A program made the position numbers and the translations under genes. Under the pieces are notes generated by a model that was given only the letters and a program-made list of their open reading frames with translations, searched no databases and had not been told where the DNA came from. Below are positions 34,376 to 47,083 of a DNA stretch of 64,000 nt, in pieces. The first letter of the stretch is position 1. Every line of letters starts with the position of its first letter. The stretch is taken from the NCBI RefSeq assembly GCF_000208745.1, contig NC_030858.1, positions 12,555,737 through 12,619,736 on the forward strand, in the 5' to 3' direction. This DNA is from Theobroma cacao (taxonomy: Eukaryota; Streptophyta; Magnoliopsida; Malvales; Malvaceae).

Positions 34376-37300
34376 TTTGCTCATAAACCTTCTCCCCTTT
34401 TTTTGTTATATCAAAAAGGTTAAGAAGAGTGAGCATTAAACATTTAAGCTCAAGAAATAATGGTTAGCAAAATCCATCAAGAATATGGGCATTAAGACCA
34501 TGAATAAGTAACCATAAAGTCACTAAGTCATCATATATATGCACTTAATATCCTCAACCAAGTCATTAATAAATACACCCATTAAGCACATTCAAGTATT
34601 AATTCATCAAGAGAATCATCAATAAAAATGCCACATGTATATATATCTATAAGCAAAATGTGAACATAACATTTATAAAGTTCAAGAACGATAAGCATAA
34701 AGATGTTCAATAAGCACATAAGCCACATTTCAACTCCAATACCAAGTGTTAAAGTTCAATATACCAATTGATAGATATAAGTAAAATCTCCCCCTTTGTA
34801 AAAGCACAATATCAATTATGAGAAATGGAATCATTTTAAAGCTAATTATATCAATTGGTAAAGACTTCCCTTATCATTAAGCATTCCAAGCATATCAACT
34901 TCAAGTCTCAAAATATTTAAGAAAGATATGATCAATTTAAAGCTCAAGTGAGAAAAGACAATTCTAAAGCTTGATGCTAATTTTAAAGCTAGATATTGAT
35001 TGAGAAAACTTAAAGCTTGATACCAATTATGCATTTCAACGTTCAAGTTTAAGTGAGAAGTAGTATAAGGCACAATACCAATTTCGGTGTTTGAAAAGAT
35101 GTTACTGATAGTGAAGAACACCAAATGTTGAATTGTCACCAAACCTTGTTGTTAAAGATCTCGATTTCTCATGATATCAATGACAATGATTAACTCCCCT
35201 TTAAGAAATCATAAGCTGAACACAAATTGCTAAAGATCTTTAATAGATCAAATATTAGGAGAGAAATTATGAGCCTAGAATAAATGAGCATTCAAATGAA
35301 TATTCAATTTATTTCCTTAATACTCAAGTATTCATGGAACTAAAAGAGCATGAGTATTTGAATAAATGTTCAACATATGCATCAAATACTCATATTTTCA
35401 AGAAGTATTTGCAAAGTAGTTCCTAGGCATGTCTAAGATATCATTAGTCTTCAAGCATCATTCTCAATTATTATCAATTATTACCAATCATCATCAAGCA
35501 TTCATTATTTGTTCTCAATATCAATTAGCCAAGTAGTATTAACCAAGCATTTTCATGAAATTCCTTAAAAAATAGCAACTTAAGGAGAAATTAAAAAAAA
35601 ATATCATCATTAAACATTTTTAGCAAGTATTCTTCCAAATCATTTTCCAGCAGTCATTCATCCAAGTCATTTTAAAGCAAGCATTACAAGATGTATTCTT
35701 CAAATTATATATGAAGTTATCAATTCAAGGAAAACTTTCACAAAAAGCATATCATTATTAATGAAGCATACCAAACATTTTGCACTTATTGCAATCATGT
35801 AAGAGAATATTGTGATCAAGTAAGCACTAGCATGATTACAAAAAGTGGCTATCTTTATTAATCATGATTTTACTTTTCACAAATAGATAGACATATACCA
35901 AAAAAAATACAAGCATTGAATTTTATTGTGGTATATGCTATTTCTCAATATTCTTCATAATTCATGAGTAATACTAAAAAATATTGAAAATAAAGTACTC
36001 AACTCAGGAATATATTCAAAGTGAACATTCAATCATCAATGAATACCAATTATCAAGATTCCAGAATGATATATTTAATCAAAGCACATTAGGCATTCAT
36101 TGCTAACTAAAGCTATAGGCCATATTTTGTTTAACATATCAAGTTGTTTATGGTGACCTATAAGCCAAAGTTGGATACACATAAAATCTTTAGGTCATAT
36201 AAACATTAAGGCTCAATGAAGGCATAGTTAACTTTTAAATGCATATTCAAAATAAATTTCAACTATGTCAACTTACAATACATGTCATGGTTAAACTTGA
36301 CAATTAAATTCATATTCAAATGCATAGCTTAAGTCAAGTTTTAGACTTCAAACCTTAAGGTCAAGCAAAATGAAAAATCATGTGAGCATGTGTCTTGACC
36401 AATAATAGATGAACCAAAATTTATTTTCATGAAGTTCAACAAGTTCATCATGATGAATTTCATAAGTATAATCAAAGAATCAATCTGGAAATGATCATTA
36501 AGCACAATCATAAAGCATATTTCAAGAGTTTATCTTAAGATTCATTATAAAGATTTTTCGATACAAGCACATTAACATTTCATTTCTCAAGACATGATTT
36601 TTCAATGTAAGCACATGAGAAATAATAAAAGCAAGGACTTATGAACAATTTCTCATTTTTCAAATTTTTTTAATTAAACACAAAAATAATAATAATATCA
36701 ATATGAGTGTCATGCTTGGAAATAGATAGATTTAAGCAATCAAGAAAGTTTTCCTTTTTTTTTTGTTCATCAATTTTGTAATTTCAAGAACTTGTACTTG
36801 CACCAAATGATCATGAGAATTTTCATAATGCATGTTTTTAAAATCCAAGAATAATCTTTGAAAACGAAATTCATCGAAGAAAATATTGCAATGGACAAGA
36901 AATGAAGTAAGACAACATTTTGCAACTCAAAACCTATCCATTTTGACTTTAGAGCACTCAAGAGTCAACTAAATATCTTTGGGGGTTGACTTTTTATCAT
37001 TCCAATAGCATTTTTTTTCATCCAATAGTTGACTAACTATGCTTAGGAGTCGACTATGCTTGATCCTTGCACATTAAAAAGTAAAAAAAAAAAAACAAGA
37101 CATGCAATGTTCCAAGGTACAATGATCTCAAAATATAGACTTATGTGAGAACAATTTAAAATTTCATTTCAACCATGTTTGGAACATCATTTTGGACATG
37201 AATGATCAAAGATTCTTCAAGAAAAACATGTGAACTCAAATTTTGGCTTTTATTGCTCATTGTTTACTAGTGCTAAAAAGTTGAAATGTTTATTGGAAGA

Positions 37301-38900
37301 ATCATGTTTCTAATATGCTCAAGCATGTTCAATTTTCATCACGATGCGTGTATATGACTTATAAAATGTACTAGCATTTTAAACAACATTTAAGCATAAT
37401 AAGCATCAAATTTCACATTTTCAACATTTTTCCAACATATAGACAAAAATACCCTTGAGTTCATTCAAGCATTCATTTGCAACAAGAACAAGTTATAATA
37501 GCGTTTTCAACATAAGGCACACTTCTTCAAGTTTTATATCATTGAAATCATTGTAGCCTCAAGCATTACAAGAAAGTTTGTACTTTGCTTAAAATATCAT
37601 CAATGTCAAATTATCATACTCATGATTATGTTTAAGAAAACTCTTTCAATCTATTTCATAAATCATGAGAAAAATATCAAGCAAAATGGGATTTATGCAA
37701 TTCATGTATCAAATCAATTTTGCTCAACCATGCTATATCATCAAAAATAATAAATCAATTTCAATTAAAGAGAATAAAAATATTTTGCAAGAAAATCAAT
37801 TGATAAAGATTTAATCTTTCTTTACAAACGTTTCAACTTGAAACATTCAAGATTAGGCATGCTTTGTGAAAAATCATGAGCTCAATATCACTTAACTTTG
37901 TTCATTTATGCTTGAAATGATTTATGGAATGTGTAATGAGCATAATGAATCATGTTTAGGCATGTCAATGGTCATTTGCAAATATCTCACAATCATGTTC
38001 CAAAAAAGCCCTTATGACCCTTAAAGCTTACAAGCAAGCATGCACATCAAATAAGAACAAGTCATAAGTCTTTTCATTATGAAACAAACTTGTTCAATTC
38101 ATAAATCATTCTAAACTTAAATGATGGCAACATTTTTCTCATATAAGCTCATTTTGCTTTAGAAGTACCAATTAAAGCGGTCAAAATTTTCAAGCTCATT
38201 ATCAACCATCTTGAACTATTCAAGCAAGTTCTAGAATGTAAATCAAGATTGTTCAAATGGTCAAATTATGTTAGGTACAAGGAAATTAAGGAAAAAATTT
38301 TTTAACTCAATTTCCCTTGTTTTAAGCTATTAGAATAGGTGTGAGTGTAAGTCAACAAGTATGCTCATATTTCTATCACATTATCCAACCTTTTATGTTT
38401 CAAAATTATGCTCAAAAATTATTTTTCCTCAAAGAAATAGTATGGAAACAATTTCACAAAACATGAGAAAATTTTATAGGAACATATTTCTACAATCAAG
38501 CAATCTTAATAAAACAATTTTCTCAAAATAAGAATGATGATATATTCAATATCAAATAAAAGTAAATACTCAATCTCTAGATTCATACCTCCTTGCAACT
38601 TATAGCATGTATCATATCAAATCAAGTTGCATACCCAAGATTTTTCAATAAAGCTCAAAGAATTTTGCACCTAATATTCAAGCAGGAATAGGCAACCAAA
38701 GTTTTCAATTAAGAAAAGCAAACAATTTTAGAAACCAAGCTAAATCAATGAAACATTCAACAAATAAGTAATAGAAAATCTCATTTAAACAAACAAAAGG
38801 CTTTTAGCATAGAGGTCACCCATTTTCCTTTATGTGTGACTAAAGAGCATTCATTCTTAAAGAATGGTTCCTACTAGCCCTAGCACACCTACAAGATACA
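34376..38900 (-). other. Copia-B non-coding interior
   Basis: About 4.5 kb of AT-rich sequence with recurring ATCAAGCATT / CAATTCAAG words and no reading frame longer than about 100 codons on either strand. No pol motif (DSG, YVDD, integrase HHCC) was seen. This is the region where pol would be in an autonomous element. Confidence 0.6.
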
Positions 38901-38904
38901 TTTC

Positions 38905-39760
38905 TCATTTGAATTTTGGTATCCAAATTGCTATGGATCCTTGAAAGTTAGTCTCACTACACAAAGTTCCTTTTGGAACCCACACTTGTCTAAATTTGTA
39001 AGGTACACATTTTTCAATTGGACAAATGTATGAACAATAACTACAAACTGTGCAATGATTGTATTTGGTCATTTTGGAAAATGAGGAATTCATGGAAGCC
39101 TTTTGTTTCTCATTTAATAAATCTTCAAATTTCCTTTCCACATCAAAATTTTTCTTTTTCCAAAATATTAGTTTTGTTTTGGTAAGCTTCAAAATCCTTT
39201 TCTAAATTTTCATTTTCTTTTTCCAAGTCAATTTTTGTTTTCATCAAAAATTCATTTACAACATCGAGTATGGAAATAATTTTCTTGTGCTTCATATTCA
39301 TTTTCTCAAACTTAAATGTTGAATCCTTAAAAGTATCATGCAATTAATTAAAAGCATATGAATTAAGTTCACAAGATGAAGAAATTACTTTTTTCTCTTC
39401 AAGAGCCATGAGGCATGATTCATTTTGATTTAAGGATTCATCTTCACTTGATTCCTTGTCTACATTTGCCATGCTGCTTGTTGAGCATTGATTCTCACAA
39501 GACTTGTCTTCCAATTCCTTTTTCATTTTTGTTTCTCCATATAACTCTTCTAATTTTTACCAAATTTTCTTGGCACTTTTGCACATAAACAGTCTATTGT
39601 ATTCTCTATAATCAAGTGCATAAATGCGAGTTTGCATGGCCTTAGTAATCATAGGAATGAAAAGACCATTGATAATGACATTTCACATCTCATAGTCGTA
39701 AGCCTTAACATAAATGGACATTTTAGTACTCCAATAAAATAGTTTAATCCTTCAAATAGA
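38905..39760 (-). pseudogene. Copia-B gag
   Basis: Minus-strand order is YWSTKMSIYVKAYDYEM, VIINGLFIPMITKAM, then RIYALDYREYNRLFMCKSAKKIW and KLEELYGETKMKKEL. This is the UBN2-type core of Ty1/copia gag. A Ser/Glu-rich linker with SCLMALEEKKV follows, then a Lys/Glu-rich coiled-coil-like stretch and a Cys cluster (CSYCSYICPIEKC) ahead of VWVPKGT. The zinc knuckle appears to have lost its GKxGH part. Stops fall after YEM (Trp position), after KKIW and near 39344. A block normally between PM and ITKAM seems shortened. Gag would form the virus-like particle. Confidence 0.8.
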
Positions 39761-39858
39761 GGTGGTCTATTTATGGATTGACTTTCAGCAACAACAGCTT
39801 ATTGTAGAGCCATTTGGATCTCCCTTAATGATGTTAAGCCTTAAAAATGAGGGTTAGG

Positions 39859-39871
39859 CTATACTACCACT
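39859..39871 (-). other. Copia-B degenerate primer-binding site
   Basis: Just inside the 5' LTR the minus strand reads TGGTAGTATAGCC, about 10 of 13 positions matching the initiator tRNA-Met complement TGGTATCAGAGCC. Confidence 0.6.
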
Positions 39872-41898
39872 TGTTGGTCCCAAAGAGAGTGCTAGAGGGG
39901 GGTGAATAGCACTTTTAGAATGACACAAAAATTCTTTCCAAGTAGAGAGTTGATTAAGGGAATTGAAAATGGAAGTTTAAAGAATGATTTAAGTGTTAAG
40001 AGTAAGAAGAAGATAAAAGAAAGTAGACAAAACACAATAACTTATAGTGGTTCGGTCCCCTTGACCTACATCCACTACCTTGATCTCCCAATCAAAGATT
40101 TTCAAACCAATTCACTAAAATCAGTGGAATTCCCAAGCTTCCACAAAGCTTTTATAATGGCTTTTCACAAGCTCAGCCACAACCTTTAATAATGGTTTTT
40201 CTCAAGATCAACCAAAACCCAAAACTAACTTTTCTAAGGCTAAGTTAGAACCTACAACAACAATCAAGATAACCCAAGCTTGATCAACCCCTTAGAGTGC
40301 CTCTCACACTTTAAGTAATCCAAAAATGAAGAAAAAATGAAGTACAATTGAACACCTAGTTGATCAAAGATGTACAAAGTTAAACTTAAACACTTTTTCA
40401 AAGGATGATAGTGAAATACAGCTGAAAAGAGAAAGATTTGGGTATTCTAATCTCAAAATCACTTTGGATGGCTTTTCTTTTTGATTTTTGACTATTGGAG
40501 AGGCTTTAAATACTTGAAAAATCACTTATGGCCGTTGAAGATTGAAACTAGCCATTTTTTTACCTTTATTTTGTTCTTTTCTGCTTAGATTCAAATTTTT
40601 AACAGTGAGCTTTTAGCTGGTTAACCATACTTCTTAGTCAATTAAGTTTTCGTTGTCTCGCAGTCTGCTTTACTCTATTAATCAATTAAAAAAGACTTTA
40701 ACCGATTAAGAGCTTACTGTTTCTAGAGCTTCTAGTTTCACAAACTTTTCTTTGTTTGATTAATTCTTCTCTTGGCTTGGTAACACTGATCTTCCATTTC
40801 CCTTAAACAGCCATGAGACATGTTAGTCATCTGAGATGTATTGAATTGTTCTTCAGAAATTTGACTGTCTTCATTTTAGATCTTCACATTTGGATTTTAG
40901 CTAACTAACTCCCTTGGTTAACCAACTAAAAGGCTTCTGTTTGTATCCAGCACTCGCTTAACTGATTAAATCTTATGTTCACTAGTTAAGACCTTTTTGT
41001 TTGTCCTTATTGTAGTACCTAGAATTGCTTTAATTGATTAAAGATTTGTGTTAATCAGTTAAGACTAATTTATCTTCATTGAAGCTCTTTTTTTTTTTTT
41101 CTTTGCTGGTTTAACTAATTAACCCATCTTGCAACTAAACAAGCATCTTCACTTGCTTTCAAATACCAAATATATTAATGAATTTAAGCTTTCTCCTGCA
41201 CACTTAAATAATATAATTAAACACCAATGAATAAGAATGTTTTGTTATCATAAAAAACACATGGAGTTAACATTCTCTTTCTTATTTTTGATGATGACAA
41301 AATACTCCTAGATCAAGAATGCAATGTCTATGTTCAATATGAATGCTTCAACTCTTTATGCATAATGAGTTGTTCCCCTTTAGTTAAGGCATCTAGTTTT
41401 CTTTAAAGATTTGTAATAAAATATTCATAACATCCATAGTAGCTAAACAAGATATACAATATCCATAGTAGCTAAGCAAGATATATTGAATATCCATAAT
41501 AACTATCACATAATATTCAACAAAACCATAACTAAGCATCACACACATAAATTAAACATGAAGACCTATCAAACTCTATATGACTTAGTCTTCCTTCTCT
41601 CATTTTTTGTCATCATTAAAAAAGATATTTAAAACTCTCTCTTAATGAGTGCATCTAGATTTTCCTTTAATCTTTAAATCAGACTTTAATGAATGGGAAT
41701 TATAAGCACTCATACACCCAAGTTATACAAGCTTATAGATATAGTTCAACAACTTTAAGAGTCAACCATGCAACTATGTAAGAACAAATATATGGGAGTT
41801 AAATCATTTCAAGAACTTGTCAAGGATCACTTAAATAATGTTCATCCAAATTTGATCATTTTGTCATAATCAAAACTATAACAATTTTAAAGTTAACA
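39872..41898 (-). mobile_element. Copia-B 5' LTR (2027 bp)
   Basis: On the minus strand it begins TGTTAACTTTAAAATTG and ends TTTGGGACCAACA, matching the LTR at 11224-12932 at both ends. It is about 70 bp longer than its 3' partner through small insertions, including a local duplication around 41435-41500. Confidence 0.9.
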
Positions 41899-41903
41899 TG
41901 GTT
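41899..41903. repeat. Copia-B target-site duplication, right
   Basis: TGGTT, identical to 29702-29706. LINE coding sequence resumes immediately. Confidence 0.9.
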
Positions 41904-43200
41904 GTTGATGATCCTATATAGATTGAAAAAGAGGTTGTAAGGCACTTCACAAAGCTTTATTTATGTAAAAAGACACTCAAGGTGGCAACCTTGAAGTGTA
42001 GACTTACTAAGTTAAAGGTGTCTTCTAGAAAGGGCTTAAAATGTCCATTCACTGAATGTGAGGTTTAGGATGTCATAAAAGGCAGTGATGGGAATAAAGC
42101 TCCAAGTCCTGATGGATTCAATTTGAATTTTTTAAATCTCGATGGCAAGTGGTTAAAGGGGATGTTATGTCTTTTGTTGAGGAGTTTTATGGAATTGGAA
42201 GGCTTGGTGATGGGGTGAGAGAAAGCTTTATTACTTTAATTCCTAAAGTTACTAATCCAAATTCAATTAGTGAATACAAGCCCATTAGCTTAGTGGGGAG
42301 TGTTTATAAAATCATAGCAAAGGTCTTGTCAAATAGATTGAGAAAGCTGATTGGAAAGGTGATTGAGGAACAATAATTTGCATTTATGCAAGTGAGACAA
42401 TTACTTGATGCTGCCTTAATTGCTAATGAACTTGTTGATTTAATGAAAAAGAGTGGTGAGAGTGGCCTTATGATTAAGGTGGATTTTGAAAATCGTATGA
42501 TAGTGGAAGTTGGGAGTTCCTTGAATTTACAGTGGATCAAATGGGTTTTGGAAAACAATAGAGATCATGGGTTATAGAGTGTGTGTCATTCGCCTTTGTA
42601 AGTGTTTTGGTGAATGGTGTTCCTACAAAGCCTATTAAACTTCATAGGGGACTTCATAAGGCTGCCTGTTGTCTCTTTTCCTGTTTAATATTGTTGTGGA
42701 AGTTCTTCATTGTATGATAAGAAAAGCTGTGGAAGAAAAAATTTGTTCTAGCATACAAGTGGTAAAAAAGGTTTGAATGTTTCTACTCTACAATATGCGG
42801 ATGATACCCTTTTGTTCTGTGCATCGAGTTTGGTGTGCTTATTAAATATGAATAGGGTTATTAGGGGTTTTCAAATTGTTTCTGGATTAAAAATTATTTT
42901 CAAAAGAGTAGCCTAGTTGGAGTTGGTGTTGATTAAGAAACGTTAGAATCATGGGCGGTTATGATTCATTGTAAGATTGGGTCTCTACCAACAACCTATT
43001 CAGGATTGCCTTTGGGTACATCTTATGCTTCTTTAAAAATTTGGAACCCTATTCTGGAGCGCGTAAAGTCAAAGCTTGAAGGATGATAGGCTAAATTATT
43101 ATCGAAAGAAGAGTGGGTGACATTGATGAAATTGGCTATAAATAGCTTGCCTATTTTCTTTATGTCATTGCTTCAAATGCCTAGAGATGTGAGGGATTAA
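41904..43200 (+). pseudogene. Second LINE ORF2, reverse transcriptase
   Basis: It continues the linker (EKEVVRHFTKLY) into RT. The motifs are [40 protein letters not shown] (in two frames), LIANELVDLMKK, IKVDFE and the catalytic LQYADDTLLFC, with YADD at 42794-42805. Stops and frameshifts lie near 42068, 42130, 42374, 42500 and 42575-42720. The RT finger, palm and catalytic aspartates are recognisable, but the protein cannot be made. The junction with 29706 restores continuity if the TGGTT target duplication is counted once. Confidence 0.88.
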
Positions 43201-44430
43201 TTGAATAAACTGCATAGAAGGTTTTTATTGGCTGGTTCGAATCAGAATGATGGTATTCATTATATCCGATGGGAAAACGTTTGTACCTCAAATCAATGGG
43301 TAGGATTGGTTTGGTTGATTTTGAGGTCAGAAATAGAGCTTTGTCGAATAAATGGTTGTGGAGATATGGGAATGAAGCTGGAAGTCTTAGAGGGAGATTG
43401 TGGCAGCTAAGAACAAATATGATCCTTGTGCCATGCTTCTTGAAGCTACGGTGTCTCATAAATGCTTGAAAATGTGGTTAAATATTTCTTCTCCTCTATT
43501 GCCTATTAATAAATTCTTTTTACAGGTTTCTACTAATTTGTTTTGGATGTAGGTAATGGATGTTTAATTTATTTTTGGACGAAACCGTGGCTTAATGATA
43601 TGATATTGAAAGATGAGTTTCCGAGACTATTTGCTTTGGCTGTCAATAAAAATGGGAAACTAAATGAATTTGGAGTATGGACTGAGGTTGTTTGGCAATG
43701 GCGAATTGAACTTCGAAGGAATTTGTTTGGTTGGGAACCTAATCAATGGTCCAATCTTTGGGGCCATTTACAAGTGCACACCTTAAGTAAGGAACTTGAT
43801 GATAAGGTTATCTGGAAGGCAACAACTAGTGGAAGGTATTCCTCTAAATCTTTCTGTAAATTTGTTTTGAATTCAAACCAATTTTGTGATGATTTATGGA
43901 GAAAAATGTGGTTAGGTTATGCTTCATATAGAGTGGAGGTCTTTACTTGGTAGCTTATGTGGGAAAGGGTTGTTGTTAAATCAGAATTAGTAAAGAGAGG
44001 TTTAATCCCTTATGTGTAATTTGTAAACATAGACAAGAAACTGTTAGACATCTTTTTTGTACTTGTGATGAAACATGGAAAATTTGGCGTATGTGGTGTA
44101 AGGAGTGGGGAATTGATTGGGTTTCTCATAATAATCCAAAATCATTATTTTTAGCTTGGTCATCAGTGTGCCCGAACAATGAAGGACAAAAAATATGGAT
44201 GCTAGCTTTTTATGCAATTGTATGGTCTATATGGCTATTATGAAATGAGTTGATTTTTAATGGCAAAGTATGGGAGTCTTCTCAACTATATGGCGTTATT
44301 AGGATGTGGATTGCCATATGGATGAAAGCTAGATGGCCAGATTTGGTTGAGTAAACTCAAGAAATCTTTAGATGGCCGAATTTTGTTCGCATGGAGTGTA
44401 GGAAAGTGGTAGGCCGTGGAGCTATTTTAT
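43200..44430 (+). pseudogene. Second LINE ORF2, connection and zf-RVT region
   Basis: It reads LNKLHRRFLLAGSNQNDGIHYIRWENVC, then VGNGCLIYFWTKPWLNDM, FPRLFALAVNKNGKL, DDKVIWKATTSGRYSSKSFCKF and YRVEVFTW. It ends in the Cys/His cluster VICKHRQETVRHLFCTCDETWKIW (frame change near 44020). This is the plant L1 zf-RVT module. Stops (43540, 43953, 44243) and frameshifts are spread along it. It is colinear with the minus-strand LINE at 12.9-14.4 kb. Confidence 0.8.
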
Positions 44431-44840
44431 AAGAGGCTCCGAATGAGGGTTGGCTGAAATTTAATATTGATGGAGCGGTTTCTAGTAGTATTGGGGGAAT
44501 TTTGCAAGATCATGATGGAGTAACCAAAATTATATTTTTTAAGCCTATTGGTAAGTCTAACTCTAATTTAGTAGAAATTGTTGCCATTAAAGAGGCTTTG
44601 CTCATTTTTGCTAGTAGCAGATTGTGTAGTCAATCAAGGTTGTGGATCGAAAGTGATTCTCATAATGCAGTTTTGTGGTTTGATAAACCTCAAAAGGCTC
44701 CATGGAGAGTTAGGAATCTATTGGTTCAAACTAAACAATTGAAGAATCTAACGAGCCAATGTAAGGTTACGCACATTTCTAGAGAAGCAAATGAGGAGTC
44801 TGATTGTTGAGCAAAGGCTGGCATCAACAGAATTGCAAGT
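44430..44840 (+). pseudogene. Second LINE ORF2, RNase H domain
   Basis: It shows NIDGAVSSSIGGILQDHDG, VEIVAIKEALLIF, LWIESDSHNAVLW and REANEESD, the four acidic segments of the RVT_3-type RNase H that ends many plant L1 ORF2 proteins. A TGA at 44808 interrupts just after the last one. Confidence 0.85.
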
Positions 44841-45635
44841 CTGGTTCAATTCTTTGGATAAAATCAGATTGCCGGTGATTAAAACGTTGAGTGAAAAGGT
44901 TTGGATGGGGTAGAATTCTGATTTTGTAAGCTGATGGACTATTTATGTGGAGCAGTTTTACCTGAATCGGAAGAGGAGATTACATGGAAGTGGTGGTGGT
45001 GGAGATGGATTCGACCTTAAAGTATTTGATTTTAATAGAGTTCTTGATGAGTTGGTAGGGACCTAAAAGAAAGCTGACTCTTGTAAGTAAAAGCACTCAA
45101 GGCGGCAATTCTAATTTCCTTGGACAAGCGGCTACAAGACTTGGATTGTTTATTACAGTTGAGTGGTTGCATAGTTTTCTCAAAAGTAGGACATTGATGG
45201 AAGGTAGCGGATATCATGCTGATAAAAGTGTGATTGTTTTTCTGCAAAGAGGACTTAGCTGATTTTAAAGAATTTAAAATCACGGGTTTGTGCAACTCAC
45301 GGAACCTTGAACGTGCTGGAAAGGTGCAAGGCAGAGGTTTGCATGTTTACGCTGTTTGGATTTAGATCTACGTGTTTCTTTAATTTGGACACTATATTGT
45401 TTGGCAAGTGAACCATGTTTTGGATAGGATTGTCTTTGGACAGCAGCTGGGAGTTTTTATGAGCCTTTAGCTGATTAAAGACCGGGTAGTAAGGCCTTGG
45501 ATATCCTCAAATATGGGTCTGAGCTATAAGGGGTTTTAATTCATCTTTCTTTTATTTTATTTTGTAATTATCAAGCCCTAATCCTTATTTGAGTTTTGGC
45601 ATTTAGTAATAAAATTATGTACTTTTTAAAAACAA
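44841..45635 (+). mobile_element. Second LINE 3' UTR and A-rich end
   Basis: It has no further coding domain. It ends GTAATAAAATTATG followed by ACTTTTTAAAAACAA, a polyadenylation-like signal and short A-rich tail, then the presumed target duplication at 45636-45647. Confidence 0.6.
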
Positions 45636-45840
45636 TTAATAATTTATTTAAGGTTTAGGGTTTAATGTAATATGTTATAATTAGTAATTGAGCAATTAAT
45701 TAATTAATATTATATAATATTATATTTATTTGATGTATTCTTCCGACCTTTGATAAATTAAATTTCTGTAGGATGAAGGGGGTGGTTACCTAAATTGGTT
45801 TGCAACTGAAAGATCTGTGGTACATATGAGTTAAAACTTC

Positions 45841-46803
45841 TTTATTCTCTCAAATTAAAACTTAAATTAACAATTTAAGGTTTGGTTTTAATATTTGAGA
45901 AGTACGTGGTCTGCAAAAGCTAAAGTTATGGCTTTCTACTGTAGCCAGAGATCAAATGCTCATAGTAGCCTCAACTTTAGGTTCAAAAAACTTCATTTGT
46001 TTAAGATAATTTGCAAAAATGCTATTTAGCATAGAAAACTGGTGAGTAATTTTTCTCAATTATAAAACATAGTTTTGAATGTGATTCTAAAGTCTGTTGT
46101 ATGAAAGATATTCTTGGTGCTTGTTTGGCTTGACTTTTTTTTAGCTTATCTACTTCTTAAAAACAAAAGTCAAGCCAAACATAAATCTTGAAAAGCTTTT
46201 AAAAAAAAAGTAGCTTTTATTTTAAAGAATAAAATTTTTGAAAAAAGAGCTTTAGGAAAAGCTTCTATGAGGAGTTTTTTCTTCTCTTCTTTTAAAAATA
46301 CAAGAAAATTTTTATTTTTATTTAAAAAATATCCTCATTTGTTAAAAATAATTACAATATTACCTTTTAAAAAAAGAAATACCTTTTATGATAATTTTAA
46401 CAAAAATTATAACTTATAAAAAAAAACTTATAAAAAGAAATTTACCAAACAACTTTAGCTTAATTTTAAAAACTATTATTTTTCATAAGAACTTCATAAT
46501 AGTTTTTAAACTAAAAAAAAGTCAAGCCAAACAGACTCTTGGCATACAACAAACTTTAAAATCACATTCAAAATTATGTTTTATAATTAACTGAGAAAAG
46601 ATTACACACCAATTTTCCATAATCAATATCATGCCTAAGAATTATCTTAAAGAAATGAGGTTTCTGGACATAAAGTTAAGGTTGCCATGATCATATCTCT
46701 AGCCATTGTAGGAAGTCATAGTTTTAGCTTTTGTACATCACTTCTCCAAAATCAAAGTTATAGCTTAGATTGTTAATTTAAGTTTTAATTTGAGAAAAAA
46801 TAA
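45841..46803. repeat. Long inverted repeat (foldback), arms about 290 bp
   Basis: The left arm (from TTTATTCTCTCAAATTAAAAC at 45841) is recovered in inverted form ending at 46803, through the whole arm. Shared words include TTAAATTAACAAT, CAAAAGCTAAA, CATTT.TTTAAGATAA, TTATAAAACATA and TGAATGTGATT.TAAAG. Small differences occur throughout. A 417-bp MITE occupies the loop. Transcription would give an imperfect double-stranded hairpin. It could be a foldback or long-TIR (Mutator-like) non-autonomous element; no outer target duplication was identified. Confidence 0.8.
46118..46534. mobile_element. MITE in the foldback loop (hAT-like)
   Basis: The termini TTTGGCTTGACTTTTTTTTAG and their inverted copy form perfect inner terminal repeats. 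The flanks ATTCTTGG (46110-46117) and ACTCTTGG (46535-46542) match at 7 of 8 positions, consistent with hAT. The interior is AT-rich and non-coding. Confidence 0.7.
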
Positions 46804-47083
46804 TTTATCGATGGAATTACCGACGAAATTTTTTATCAAAAAATACCAATGGAAATTAGCAACGGAATTCTCCAATTGCCGACTAAAAATTCAGCTGACG
46901 GAACAGACCTTTTGCCAACAGAATTACCGACAAAAAATTTGGTCGGTAAATTAATGACAGAATTTTCCATTACCGACATATTTGCTTTTACTGACGACAG
47001 TATCTGCAATTGAATACTGACAAAATCATAACTATTACTGACAAAAAATTCCATTGGTAATGCCTTATTTTTTGGTAGTGACA

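Larger units (their letters stand above)
29707..41898 (-). mobile_element. Copia-B full-length LTR retrotransposon, gag-only
   Basis: Two LTRs of about 2 kb bound the element, with an exact 5-bp target duplication TGGTT at 29702-29706 and 41899-41903. It lies inside the ORF2 of the second LINE. In minus-strand order it has a 5' LTR (39872-41898), a decayed primer site, gag (about 38905-39760), a long non-coding region (34376-38900), a polypurine tract and a 3' LTR (29707-31661). No protease, integrase, RT or RNase H similarity is visible, so it resembles non-autonomous terminal-repeat elements that keep only gag. A gypsy-like solo LTR sits inside at 31754-34370. Confidence 0.9.
45636..47083 (+). 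mobile_element. CACTA transposon, right terminal part
   Basis: After the LINE, AT-rich CACTA interior resumes. It carries the long foldback (45841-46803) and ends with subterminal TACCGACGAAAT-type repeats in both orientations (46805-47060) and the terminus TTTTTTGGTAGTG at 47071-47083. This end is the inverted partner of 19461. Immediately after it, copia-A gag resumes. The 3-bp target duplication is not evident (GGC on the left, ACA on the right). Confidence 0.7.
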
